A stretch of 64,000 nt of DNA from Pyropia yezoensis (Eukaryota; Rhodophyta; Bangiophyceae; Bangiales; Bangiaceae). The position numbers were made by a program, and so were the translations under genes. The DNA is taken from contig CM020618.1 of the NCBI GenBank assembly GCA_009829735.1, forward strand, positions 40,291,030-40,355,029. The letters are read 5' to 3'. The notes beneath the pieces were generated by a model. That model had not been told where the DNA came from, did not search any database, and saw only the letters and a program-made list of their open reading frames with translations. Below are positions 51,355 to 61,229 of this stretch, in pieces (the stretch's first letter is position 1; every line of letters begins with the position of its first letter).

Positions 51355-53538
51355 ATGTCTACCCAAGAGACGGGGAACGTTCAAGATGACGGATCGGCGT
51401 CGACGCCGACCCCGGAGGTGACTACGGGAACCGGGATCGGGAACCCGATCGATAACATTGAGACGCCAATGCTTTCCGGTGCCGGATCGACGTTTGGCAC
51501 GGCTCGGACGGCAGGAGGCGGGGGCCCGCCTCAACTGTCGTCGACCGACCTCACTCCGCCGCCTCCTTCACCAGGGGATTCCCTGATGGCATCATTGGCC
51601 CGCATCGAGGCCCGGTTTTCCGGGCTCGACGCCCGTCAAGATCGGACGGAGGACGCAATGGCAGTGTTGATGTCAACACGGCACACGACGGGACCCCGTC
51701 GTGTTCCTCCCACACCGGTACGGTTCGAACCGGCCGGACTACTTTCGGAGTCCACCAGGGTCAACCCCGGTGTTGCTACTCCTGGACAACCCCCGGACAC
51801 AATGGGGTATGGGTCCGACTCGTCGGCAGAGTTGGAACGGAGTCACACGGAGCGATACGCTCGGAGCACCCGAAGCGGACTCCGCGGACACGACCCGGCG
51901 GATACGTACGCCGGGGGAGAGTCGGTTATTGGGGGAGGAGGTACCCTCTCGCAGTACCCCCACGACGAAGGAGGCCAAGCAACTCGGGTTCCCGAGGTGC
52001 CGACGCCTGAAGTACCATCTTCAGTGGTGGAAGCTATGACCGCGCAGGTAACTGCGAGCCTACTGAAGCGGATGGAGTCCGATGAGTTCGCTCATCAACT
52101 GGCTAAGCGACTGGATATCCAGGACGCTGACACGGAGATCGTCAACGAGGTCTTCCGGTCGGTTCTTACTCCGGAACGTTATCGTTTGGAGGACCGCTCT
52201 ACCACCGTATCGGAATCGATGCGTAATACGTCGCATCGGGCGATCCGCTCTATGCAGACCCTTATGAAGGGAGTCCCTATGTTCGGGGGGCCGAACGGAC
52301 GTCCGTTGGCAGTCATCGGCTTCTTGACTAGCTTCAAGGCAGCCGCAGACAAGGCGCTCGTTAACGAGGGGCTGGCTCTGGAGATCCTTCCGTTCTTTGT
52401 TGATGAACGGGTGCGAGGCATCCTCCGCCAGGCATCCCCGATGCCGGGAATGAGGGTCGCGGCCACCCCCATGGATTACCGTGGGATATTGAAGGAGCTG
52501 CTGAGCAGCTACCTCAGTGAGGACAAATGCGAGGACCACTATCGGGCCCTTCGCACTGCCACCGCCCAGTCCTGGGAGGATGAGGAGATGTTTGGACGCC
52601 GGATCCAAGAGCTCGACTACGAGCTGGGGAAGCTCCTCGGAGAAGGGGAGCTACGGGCCATCCTGTTCGCAGGAGTACCCAACTACGTGCGGATATCCGC
52701 ACGGGGCGCCAACACGGCACGGACGAACTTCAGTCGACTGATGCATATGTGCAAGTCCCTAGGGGACGCCTACCGGGTTCTACACCCGGAGTGTGCCTTG
52801 GCCCCGAAGCCCAAGGGTGAGGGAGGCAAGCCCAGTCTTACCCCGGTACCGAGGCAAGAGAAGGTGGAACGTAAGGCCGCACCAGTACTGGTGGCGACCG
52901 AACATACCCCTATTGGTGAGGATGACCCTCTAGTCGACCAACAGGGCCACCTATTGCTACCGGCGACGCCGGTGATTGATGAACATGGTACGGTAGCGTA
53001 CATCGCCCCGGCTGGAACCCAGTTCCAGGTCAACGAAGGCACGGGACGGCGCGTCCCGTATGTGCGGACTACGGGGTACTCCCCGGTGACGGGTAACCCT
53101 CACCAACCCTTGCCAACATGGGCGGTGCGCACGGAGGCACCTCCGCAGATTGCGGGCCGACCCAACCGGTTGGGGGAATCCATGTTCCGGTTGACCCAAG
53201 GACCCAAGGCCTACCAGGGAGCAGGCACTCGGGCGCCCGAGGGAGGCAACCGTAGCTACGGGGCTACCCCGATGCGACCTCAAGGGGGGACCGGCACGTC
53301 CGGGTGTATGTTGTGTGGGGATCCCCAGCACTGGGTGTCTTCCTGCCCACTCATCCCCGAGGAGTCTCGGCGGGCAGCGGCGCAACGCAAGGCATCCACC
53401 GGGGGGTATCCCGCCCGAGCACCCGGACCCGCACCGGGTAGGCAGCCAGCTCCAGGTGGAGTACTGGCCGTCGAGGGGGCACCTCCTCAGCCGGAGGTCC
53501 CGGCGGACAGCACCCTACCAAGGGCGGGAAACGAGTAA
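51355..53538 (+). CDS. gag: Gag polyprotein of element C
   Basis: This is a 727-residue Gag from ATG 51355 (the frame opens six bases earlier at a GTG). The N-terminal ~220 residues are Gly/Pro/Thr-rich and disordered, apart from a helical stretch (SLMASLARIEARFSGLDAR). The capsid-like core spans ~225-480: EAMTAQVTASLLKRMESDEF, FLTSFKAAADKALVNEGLAL, the DYELGKLLGEGELRAILFAG helix, and RTNFSRLMHMCKSLGDAY. A CCHC zinc knuckle CMLCGDPQHWVSSC begins at residue 651. The terminal tail is Pro/Gly-rich. The stop TAA (53536) follows GAG, with the slippery heptamer just before it. Element A's gag is the same protein with stops. Confidence 0.9.
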   Translation: MSTQETGNVQDDGSASTPTPEVTTGTGIGNPIDNIETPMLSGAGSTFGTARTAGGGGPPQLSSTDLTPPPPSPGDSLMASLARIEARFSGLDARQDRTEDAMAVLMSTRHTTGPRRVPPTPVRFEPAGLLSESTRVNPGVATPGQPPDTMGYGSDSSAELERSHTERYARSTRSGLRGHDPADTYAGGESVIGGGGTLSQYPHDEGGQATRVPEVPTPEVPSSVVEAMTAQVTASLLKRMESDEFAHQLAKRLDIQDADTEIVNEVFRSVLTPERYRLEDRSTTVSESMRNTSHRAIRSMQTLMKGVPMFGGPNGRPLAVIGFLTSFKAAADKALVNEGLALEILPFFVDERVRGILRQASPMPGMRVAATPMDYRGILKELLSSYLSEDKCEDHYRALRTATAQSWEDEEMFGRRIQELDYELGKLLGEGELRAILFAGVPNYVRISARGANTARTNFSRLMHMCKSLGDAYRVLHPECALAPKPKGEGGKPSLTPVPRQEKVERKAAPVLVATEHTPIGEDDPLVDQQGHLLLPATPVIDEHGTVAYIAPAGTQFQVNEGTGRRVPYVRTTGYSPVTGNPHQPLPTWAVRTEAPPQIAGRPNRLGESMFRLTQGPKAYQGAGTRAPEGGNRSYGATPMRPQGGTGTSGCMLCGDPQHWVSSCPLIPEESRRAAAQRKASTGGYPARAPGPAPGRQPAPGGVLAVEGAPPQPEVPADSTLPRAGNE
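53526..53532 (+). promoter_or_regulatory. -1 ribosomal frameshift site GGGAAAC (element C)
   Basis: In gag phase it is G GGA AAC, then GAG TAA. The -1 frame is open directly into pol. An ATG in pol frame occurs at 53547, eight bases after the gag stop, so reinitiation is a competing explanation here. TGACC...GGTCA starting at 53548 could form a small stem about 15 nt downstream. Confidence 0.65.
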
Positions 53539-56500
53539 GAGGAAGGATGACCGGGGGGCGCTGGGGTCACCCAAGCAAGCCACCCCGGAGTACCGCGGGG
53601 AAAGCCCCACGGAGAGCGCGGTTGAGCCGACGCCGCATCAACCCCCGGGTACACCTTCCGGCCCCGACGACACGGCGTCAGGGGATTGATGACCAACCTC
53701 CAAGGTTGGGAGGAGAGGACGGGAAGCCCCGTCACGTTGAACCAGACAAGGGCCCTGTTCAGGATGCCCGAGCTACACCGGATATCGGTGTAGGACATGT
53801 GTTGTTTACCTTGGAGAACTTCAAGGTATCAGCCACCCTGGGGGTTGACCCCCAGTCGACACGATCGTACTACCCTGTACTGGACACAGGGGCTGGACCC
53901 AACCTTATCCGGAAGGATACCCTCCCGGACAAGTGGCTTCCACGAGTCAGAGTGACCCGGGGACCCACCATCAAGGACGCGAATGGTCGACTCATTCGTA
54001 CGACCGCAGCGATGTCGCTGCAGGTTACCATCGGGGATCTCACCACGGAAGTTGACTTCCTGGTATGTGAAACGCTATCGGTGCCCTGCATACTGGGGTG
54101 CACCTTCATCAACGTTCACGTTGATGCAATCCGGCCAGGCCGGAGGACCGTCGAGCTTCAAGAAGCCGACGGGACGAAGCGAGGACACACGGCTATCGTC
54201 AGGGACCTGACGCTACAAGGAAGCCACGTTAACGTGGCTGAGGTGTACGCAAGCGTCGAGCCGAAGACACTTCGGTTGGCCAAGCGAACTCGCTTTGAGC
54301 CGTTGTCAGAGACAGTCCTCCCGGTTAACTGCGACCTCGCAGGCATCTGCAGAGTCCAGTCCAACCTACGGACGTACAAGCGCCATGGGTTGACCATGGC
54401 CAACGGTCTCATAGACCTCCCAGCAGGAGGGTCGTCCCTCCTAGTGATGGCGAACTACCGCCGTAAGGCAGTCACCCTCCCGAAGGGAACTATCCTCGGG
54501 ATTGCCGAACTCTACGAAGGAGATATCCTTACCCCTGATAAGGAAGGTCAAGTGGAACCACTTGAAGTACTGGCGGTCGCCGAGACCACCGAGCGACAGC
54601 AACCCGATGACGGGAAGCCTAACCCATCGGCGGCTCCGGCGGACCTGCCGCCAAAGGACCAAGAGGCCTTGAAGGCACTGGCCGAGGCTGACCTCGACCA
54701 CCTTCCCCCTTCGGTAGCCGAAGGGGTACGACGGATGCTAAGAAAGCATGACGTTATGTGGACAGGCGGGGCCTTGGGGACCATTGGGGCAACCCAACAT
54801 CGTATAGACCTGGTACCAGGCGCACGACCCGCCCGCTCACAACCGCACCGAGCGGGACCTATGCAACGAGAGATCGTTGATGGAGAAGTGAAGAGGATGA
54901 GTGAAGCTAAGGTGATCCGACCTTCGATGTCGGAATGGGGTGCCCCAGTCGTTATTGTGCCGAAGAAGGATCAAACCCCTCGGTTTTGCATCGATTATCG
55001 ACGCCTCAACTTGGTTACCAAGAAGGACTCATACCCTTTACCAAGGATGGATGAATGCATCGACTCCCTGGGGGAGGCTACGGTGTTTACCACCATCGAC
55101 TGCAATGCCGGATACTGGCAGATCCCGGTGGCGGACGAGGATATCCCCAAGACGGCATTCGTCTGTCACAGTGGAGTGTACGAGTTCCTAAGGATGCCCT
55201 TCGGATTGTCCAACGCCCCCGCTACATTCCAGCGGGCTATCGACATCATACTGTCTGGGGTGAAGTGGCGTAACTGCCTAGTGTACCTCGATGACGTCAT
55301 CGTCTTCTCACGTAACATGGATGACCATGTACAACATGTTGACGAGGTACTCACCCTCTTGAGGAACGCCGGGGTAACCCTGCGTCTGAAGAAGTGCGCC
55401 TTCTTCCAACAGACGGTCGAATATCTGGGCCACCAGATAACCCCTGGTAAACTAGGGGTACTCGAAGCCAATACCCGGGCACTCCGGGATGCCCGGTTCC
55501 CTAACACCCAGACGCAGCTCAAGAGCTTCCTGGGAATGTGCAATGTATACCGACGGTTCGTCAAGGACTTCGCTCGGATAGCTAAACCGTTAACGGTTCT
55601 TACGAGCAGTACCTTACCCAAGGTACTCCAACCCCCTTCGCCTAGCGAAGAGGAGGCATTCGAGTCGCTGAAGCGAGCCCTACTAGCCCCACCCGTCCTT
55701 GCGTCACCGCATAGACGGGGTACCTTCGTCATCGATGTCGATGCGTGTGATACACAAGTGGGATGCACCCTGTTACAGGGAGAGACGTTGATCGGTACCG
55801 ATAACGTTATCCCGGACCTACGTCCGGTAGGGTACTTCAGCCGGACACTCAACCCGGCTGAGCGGAACTATAGTGCCACCGAGCGTGAATGCCTCGGAGT
55901 TATATGGGCAGTGCAACTGCTCCGTCCATACCTGGAGGGCTCCAGGTTCATCGTGAGGTCCGACCACGAACCCCTACGATGGCTCCTCAACCTTGGTGAC
56001 AAGGATTCCGATAGCCATGGGAGGCTAGCCCGATGGAGGCTGAAGATGGCCGAGCACGACTACCGCACGGTGTATAAGGCTGGGTCAACCCACCACCTCG
56101 GAGACGCGTTGTCTCGACTCGACACACCGAGCGGGGATACCCGCCCGGTGGACGAGGACATCCCGGTAGTACCGGTGTGCATGGTGGGTAATGCTACCCA
56201 GGGTATGGCTGACCATACCATGGCACACCTTGCGTGCCCATTGACCCTCGCGGACTTCCGCGAGGCACAGGCCAACGACGATGACTGTAGACGTCATCGT
56301 GCTAACCTCCTGGCCGGTACGGCCGGCATCTTCTCCGAGAACGAAGACGGACTCATATACCGGCGGGCACCCGCCGATGGACGACATCAAGTCGTGGTTC
56401 CCGTGTCCTTACGGCAAGCCGTCATGGAACGAGAACATGAGAACCCTACAGCCGGACACCCGGGAGGTTCACGTATGTTCGCAGCAATGCGAAGGTTCTT

Positions 56501-57713
56501 CTACTGGCCAGCAATGGCCGTCGACGTGGTCGACCACGTACGGGGATGCCACCCCTGTGCACGTAACCGCATGAGTCTACATAGGCAGGCGTCTGCCATG
56601 AAGCTATTCCCACCTGATGGGCCCAACGAGCAAGTCGCTATCGACATACTCGGGCCACTTCCGATAACGGAAGAAGGGAACAGGTACATCCTGGTCATGT
56701 CTGACCGCTTCACTAAGCTGTCAAGAGCGGCAGCCATCCCGAATGATACGGCATACACGATCATGAACGCAGTGGTTGACCACTGGATCAGTGCATACGG
56801 AGTCATGAAGCAACTCCTCTCCGATAACGGAGCAAACCTTACGTCGGCATTCTGCACGAAGGTCCTGGGCATGTTCGGTATCGAACCACGTCGGGCATCC
56901 GACTACCACCCGCAGTCCAACGGGCAGGTGGAGCGGTTCAACCGCACCATCGTAAAGATGCTACAGTGCTACGTGGCCGAGCACACGAACACTTGGGACA
57001 GGCTTCTGTCCGTACTCACCCTGGCATACAATGCCAGGCCACATCGGAGCACAAACATTGCTCCGCTGGAGTGGGTCATGCCACTAGGCGTCGGTAACCT
57101 GACGCTGCCACCCGGCAGGTGCACTCGGTATGATACACCGAAGGGCCGACCCGCCGAACGCATCCACCTAGCTTGGTTGGCCAAGCTATCGTGGATGATT
57201 CCTAAGCTCAAGGGTGCCCTTGACAGAACACAACTTCGGTATAAGAAGAACTTCGACGCCCGACTACGGGTGCGCAACGCAACCCTGGTAACAGGTGACT
57301 GGGTCTATATCAGACACCAGAAGTTCCGAGGGAACAAGCTTATGCAACCGGTCAAGGGACCGTACCAGATCCTCCACAGAGATGACCACTCTGTTATCTT
57401 ACACTCCGATGCGGAGATCCAACGCATCAGTATGAATGATGTCACACCTGCTCCGAAGCCGGAACAGCCTCAGCCGGTACCGGCTGGGTTGCTACATGAA
57501 GCTCTTACAACCCACCGGTCGGATGACCCGGTGGGACCGGATGGGATTCCATACCAAGTAGAGAGCGTGGTCGGACACACCGACCCGGACATACCAGGAC
57601 CCTGGTACGTCAAGGTTATGTGGGTCGGATACGACTCACCCACCTGGGAACAGGCGGCGAATATACCCCGCCAACTCCTCATGCCATACATGAGGCGACG
57701 ACGCCTACTGTAG
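53526..57713 (+). CDS. pol: Pol polyprotein of element C with chromodomain
   Basis: Residues are counted from the in-frame ATG at 53547 (1,388 residues). Protease LDTGAGPNLI (Asp113). Reverse transcriptase with YRRLNLVTKKDSYPLPRMDE, MPFGLSNAPATFQRA and YLDDVIVFSRN (YLDD 580-583). RNase H with DVDACDTQVGC (Asp732). Integrase with an HHCC finger (AGHPGGSRMFAAM... CHPCARN) and DDE core Asp1033, Asp1093, Glu1129 (35 residues between the last two). A C-terminal chromodomain spans ~1336-1376 (YQVESVVGHTDPDIPGPWYV, MWVGYDSPTWEQAANI), ending MRRRRLL. All catalytic residues are present, so the enzyme set looks functional. Expected product is a Gag-Pol fusion processed by its own protease; cDNA is integrated in the nucleus. 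Confidence 0.94.
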   Translation, partial: GKRVRGRMTGGRWGHPSKPPRSTAGKAPRRARLSRRRINPRVHLPAPTTRRQGIDDQPPRLGGEDGKPRHVEPDKGPVQDARATPDIGVGHVLFTLENFKVSATLGVDPQSTRSYYPVLDTGAGPNLIRKDTLPDKWLPRVRVTRGPTIKDANGRLIRTTAAMSLQVTIGDLTTEVDFLVCETLSVPCILGCTFINVHVDAIRPGRRTVELQEADGTKRGHTAIVRDLTLQGSHVNVAEVYASVEPKTLRLAKRTRFEPLSETVLPVNCDLAGICRVQSNLRTYKRHGLTMANGLIDLPAGGSSLLVMANYRRKAVTLPKGTILGIAELYEGDILTPDKEGQVEPLEVLAVAETTERQQPDDGKPNPSAAPADLPPKDQEALKALAEADLDHLPPSVAEGVRRMLRKHDVMWTGGALGTIGATQHRIDLVPGARPARSQPHRAGPMQREIVDGEVKRMSEAKVIRPSMSEWGAPVVIVPKKDQTPRFCIDYRRLNLVTKKDSYPLPRMDECIDSLGEATVFTTIDCNAGYWQIPVADEDIPKTAFVCHSGVYEFLRMPFGLSNAPATFQRAIDIILSGVKWRNCLVYLDDVIVFSRNMDDHVQHVDEVLTLLRNAGVTLRLKKCAFFQQTVEYLGHQITPGKLGVLEANTRALRDARFPNTQTQLKSFLGMCNVYRRFVKDFARIAKPLTVLTSSTLPKVLQPPSPSEEEAFESLKRALLAPPVLASPHRRGTFVIDVDACDTQVGCTLLQGETLIGTDNVIPDLRPVGYFSRTLNPAERNYSATERECLGVIWAVQLLRPYLEGSRFIVRSDHEPLRWLLNLGDKDSDSHGRLARWRLKMAEHDYRTVYKAGSTHHLGDALSRLDTPSGDTRPVDEDIPVVPVCMVGNATQGMADHTMAHLACPLTLADFREAQANDDDCRRHRANLLAGTAGIFSENEDGLIYRRAPADGRHQVVVPVSLRQAVMEREHENPTAGHPGGSRMFAAMRRFFYWPAMAVDVVDHVRGCHPCARNRMSLHRQASAMKLFPPDGPNEQVAIDILGPLPITEEGNRYILVMSDRFTKLSRAAAIPNDTAYTIMNAVVDHWISAYGVMKQLLSDNGANLTSAFCTKVLGMFGIEPRRASDYHPQSNGQVERFNRTIVKMLQCYVAEHTNTWDRLLSVLTLAYNARPHRSTNIAPLEWVMPLGVGNLTLPPGRCTRYDTPKGRPAERIHLAWLAKLSWMIPKLKGALDRTQLRYKKNFDARLRVRNATLVTGDWVYIRHQKFRGNKLMQPVKGPYQILHRDDHSVILHSDAEIQRISMNDVTPAPKPEQPQPVPAGLLHEALTTHRSDDPVGPDGIPYQVESVVGHTDPDIPGPWYVKVMWVGYDSPTWEQAANIPRQLLMPYMRRRRLL

Positions 57714-57791
57714 CAACCCAACCGACACCGACTTCGGCTGTTGGGGGGTGAGGCTTATACCTACTAAGTAGGGTGTGACATGGTTATGGCA

Positions 57792-57879
57792 GACTTAGGT
57801 TTCTAAGTCAAATCAGACTTAGGTTTCTAAGTCGAACCAAGCTTAGGTAACTAAGTAGAGCTAAGCTTAGGTAACTAAG
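57792..57879. other. Cluster of four short hairpins between pol and antisense ORF (element C)
   Basis: Two copies of GACTTAG-GTTT-CTAAGTC (57792-57809, 57816-57833) and two of CTTAG-GTAA-CTAAG (57842-57855, 57866-57879). All stems are perfect. They lie 79-166 bp after the pol stop and some 300 bp from the antisense ORF stop. Possible roles are bidirectional transcript end formation or RNA structure; this is inference. Confidence 0.6.
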
Positions 57880-58194
57880 TAAAAACCTGAACCTTAATAA
57901 GTTAACTTAAAGGTAAAGGCTAACTCCGATAATATCGAAGTAACTAGGGAGCTTACACGGGAGGATGACCTCCCCAAGCCAAGACACAAAGTGAGGGAGG
58001 ATAACCTCCCCAAGCATGAACCAACCGGAAGAAGTTGGGCGGGAGGCAAGGCACCACTGAGCCAGAAGGGGTACTCCCCAGGGCAGCAAACAGAGGCAAG
58101 CAATGCCCCCAGCGGGGGATGAGTTTATACTCACTACTACCCGGCTACCATAAGAGTTGCCGGGGCCCTCTCCCTCACAAACAAATAGCACTCC

Positions 58195-60642
58195 TCAGTG
58201 GGTAGACCCACTGCCCGAGGGAGGCCACTCACGCGTAAGCGCGTATACCTCCGTGCTCCACCGGTCGGCAATGTCACGATGGTCGACCACCCGAGTTACC
58301 TCGGTGCATAGCTGGACGAGGGTGCTGCGGCCAGCCTCCACGTCCTCCAGAGCTTTCTGGAGGCGGTCCAGCACGCCACCGAAGCAACGCGCTGACCCAA
58401 CCAGCGCAGCACCTGGGGGGATATCCCCCCAGCTAACAGAGAGACCCCCACGCATGGCGCGGGTAACAAGGGCGTCAACGCCCTCATACCAGAGACGGGG
58501 ACCCCCGTCATGTAGGACAGGGGCGGGAGGTGATACTGGCGCAGCCAGAGGAGCCATAGGAGCCGACACGGCTACCACCGGAGCCGGTGGCACCTGATAC
58601 GAGGCCCGGTAGGACCCTACCGAAGGGGCTCCACCGTAACCACGGCGGTACTCCGCCCGACGACGGGACACCTCACGCTCCCCACCCACAGAGCCCCACT
58701 CTCGGGGACGACGGCCAACCGCCGCCGGCATCGGGTTACCGAACCACGGAGCAAGGACCTGAAGAGGGTCATGGATAACCATGGGAATACCCAGGTCAGG
58801 AACGGCCTCGGTGGACGCCCACCCATGGCAACTAGGCTCACCCGGCTGAGTACGCCGGACTCGCAACGAGTGACGAGGCAAGGGGGAAGCCCCAGCCTGC
58901 GGGTCCCGGTACGGGGGAAGGGCCAACACCCCAGCCCAGTTCACGGCATCGTGAACAGCCAGCAGGGCTTCGAACTCCCGGGCCAACCCGGTCTTGGCAG
59001 CTATCAGATCCACGCCCAACTGCGCGATGTGCCGACGGACACCCATCGGAAGATGAAACAGACGACCCTGCCGGCGGACGGACAGCAAGAAGGATGAAGC
59101 CTGCCCGAGGGTAACCTCAAGGGTGAAGGTACCCTGCAACGGGTGGACCGGCCGGGAGGCCAACACACTCCCGAAGTAGCGAAGGCAGGAGCCGGTGTCA
59201 AACCGGAAAGCAGGGGCGGGTTCCCACCCCTCCTGCCATAGCGGCGGGCGTACGGGAGTATATACCGGAGCACGACCGTTGCCGGTCTGCAACGCACACG
59301 TTATATCCGTGCGGAACGCATCCGCCATGACACCATGGTTACGTCGCCAACTCGACGCCGACTTCAACCCCGCCATGGGCGGGTAGGGAGCCGTCAACGA
59401 CAGATACGGGGGTACCCCCGGGTAGTAGTCAAAGTCGGGATACCGACCGGTACGGCTCACCGTCTCCCCAAACGCAACCGGCTCCGCCACCGCCGCAATC
59501 CCCCGAGCACTAGCCGGGTAGTCAATCTCCCGCGGCAACGCGGGGGCAATCAAGTCGCAGACCCCGAAGTTGGGGTCGAGGTAGACCTCACCCCGTCCCA
59601 CCCGGGTGCGCCAGAGCTGCGCATGCCGGTCGTCCGGCTGACTCAGGATCCAATGGTGTTCCACCCGGACCGCGTTCGGCTGGTTGACCAGCCGCACCAA
59701 CTCCCGCTCCCAGCACGGGTCCACCTTGACGCGCCGGGAGGATTCTCCACGGGGATGCACCAGGTGGAAGTCCACCCGCATACGCCCATCGGACTCCATC
59801 GACTCTTGCACCGTGAGGCCTCGAACCCGAGCCACCAAGTCGGACACCGACATGGCGGGTTGACCCGCCGCCACGGCGACGCCGCCACCCAACGGGGCAA
59901 CCCGGGCAGGACCAGGAAGAATCGGGGGCGCCGGGGGACGCACCACCGGCAGAGGGGCCGACGTCGGAGATGGACGAGGCCGAGGAGGAAGAAGAAGGGC
60001 GGGCGCCCGCCCGGAGTAACTCCCGGTGTCAACCGCCATGGGAGAAGGAGCGTCTTGACCGCTCGACGCCCGCGGCACCGCAGGTACGGCGCCGGCGCCG
60101 GCACCACCCGTCGGCGTAGCCCCCGCCTCGGAAGTGGAAGGCACTGGGACAGCCTCCGGAGCCGGAGCCCCGGCCGTGCGGACACCCGCACCGTCTTGAC
60201 CCACCGCACCGGGTGTCGCACCGCCACCACCACCCGCGTCAACGTCGGGACCACCTCGAGGAGTCACCGCCCGGACACCCGGACCACCTTGACCAGCCGG
60301 AGTCGGCTGCGGGTCGCCACCTCCGCCGCAGGGCGGACCATCTTGAGGTAGCTGCGGTGAGCCGGCACCGGCACCAGGCCCCATCCGGGCAGCCGGCAGA
60401 GAGGGGGTAGAAGCCGCCACGCGCGGTTGACCGCCGGGTTGACCTCCGGCCGATGGCACCGTCGTGCCGCTGCACACGGACGACAGTCCTCCGGCCGACA
60501 GACGGACGGACACCGCAGGCCCGTCGTCGTCAGACGAGCTCACCCCGTAACGCGCGGCGTCGGGACCGACAGGCGCGTCGTCCTCCATCTCCTCCCCGAT
60601 CAGGAGGTCTTCCTCCTCTTCAAGCACCTGGGGATAGGACAT
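58195..60642 (-). CDS. Convergent antisense ORF of element C, unknown function
   Basis: This is an 815-residue protein from the ATG at 60642; the frame is open further to a GTG at 60924. The N-terminus is acidic (VLEEEEDLLIGEEMEDDAPV), then Pro/Gly/Ala-rich to ~250. A folded-looking region follows: SVSDLVARVRGLTVQESMES, FHLVHPRGESSRRVKVDPCW, VYLDPNFGVCDLIAPALP, FDTGSCLRYFGSVL (YFGSVL ~489), and GRLFHLPMGVRRHIAQLGVD (LFHLP ~528-532), then LAREFEALLAVHDAVNW. The C-terminal ~200 residues are conserved with the fragment in element A (VSWGDIPPGAALVG, EVEAGRSTLV). No signal peptide, TM pair or known enzyme motif was seen. Extra ORFs downstream of pol, some antisense, are known in plant Ty3/gypsy elements; whether this one is related is unknown. 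Confidence 0.72.
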   Translation of the reverse strand: MSYPQVLEEEEDLLIGEEMEDDAPVGPDAARYGVSSSDDDGPAVSVRLSAGGLSSVCSGTTVPSAGGQPGGQPRVAASTPSLPAARMGPGAGAGSPQLPQDGPPCGGGGDPQPTPAGQGGPGVRAVTPRGGPDVDAGGGGGATPGAVGQDGAGVRTAGAPAPEAVPVPSTSEAGATPTGGAGAGAVPAVPRASSGQDAPSPMAVDTGSYSGRAPALLLPPRPRPSPTSAPLPVVRPPAPPILPGPARVAPLGGGVAVAAGQPAMSVSDLVARVRGLTVQESMESDGRMRVDFHLVHPRGESSRRVKVDPCWERELVRLVNQPNAVRVEHHWILSQPDDRHAQLWRTRVGRGEVYLDPNFGVCDLIAPALPREIDYPASARGIAAVAEPVAFGETVSRTGRYPDFDYYPGVPPYLSLTAPYPPMAGLKSASSWRRNHGVMADAFRTDITCALQTGNGRAPVYTPVRPPLWQEGWEPAPAFRFDTGSCLRYFGSVLASRPVHPLQGTFTLEVTLGQASSFLLSVRRQGRLFHLPMGVRRHIAQLGVDLIAAKTGLAREFEALLAVHDAVNWAGVLALPPYRDPQAGASPLPRHSLRVRRTQPGEPSCHGWASTEAVPDLGIPMVIHDPLQVLAPWFGNPMPAAVGRRPREWGSVGGEREVSRRRAEYRRGYGGAPSVGSYRASYQVPPAPVVAVSAPMAPLAAPVSPPAPVLHDGGPRLWYEGVDALVTRAMRGGLSVSWGDIPPGAALVGSARCFGGVLDRLQKALEDVEAGRSTLVQLCTEVTRVVDHRDIADRWSTEVYALTREWPPSGSGSTH

Positions 60643-61229
60643 GATAACGGGTGCGGAGTCCCCCGCGCCCACAAGCCGTCGACGGCTACAACCCGGTACG
60701 GCGGGATAACCGGGACGAGCCAGGGAAGCGCGGACACCCGCGCTTATGACCACAAACGGCCACGAGAAGCGCCGCAGGCACGCGGGTCGACCCGCGCCCC
60801 ACGGGGCTACGACCGCGCTCCACCCAGGCACCTGGGCGGGACGGGGCCACACCCACACACGGGGTAAGTAAGGGGGGTCACCCCCAACCGCCCCCACGCA
60901 ACGCGGGCAGCCCCCGCCCCCCACTCAATCGTCCACACGAGAGGGGCCCCCCTACCACCAGGCACCTGGTGGCGGATCCGCTTGCACCACCCCTCGGAAA
61001 GGGGGGGCGTGAACAGCAACCCGCATCGGGAATTTAACGGTCCGGAAAACGGATCGTGTGTGTGTACCACGCAAAGGGGGGCACCCCCCTGAGACAACCT
61101 CGAAAAGGGGTGTCTGTCGCGACGGGGCGCAAAGCCCCACCCGACGGGTAAACGGTCACGCGACCCACTTACATTCGGTACCCCGAATGCAACTCGACCC
61201 GAGGACGGGCCGAATCTAAGGGGGGGATA

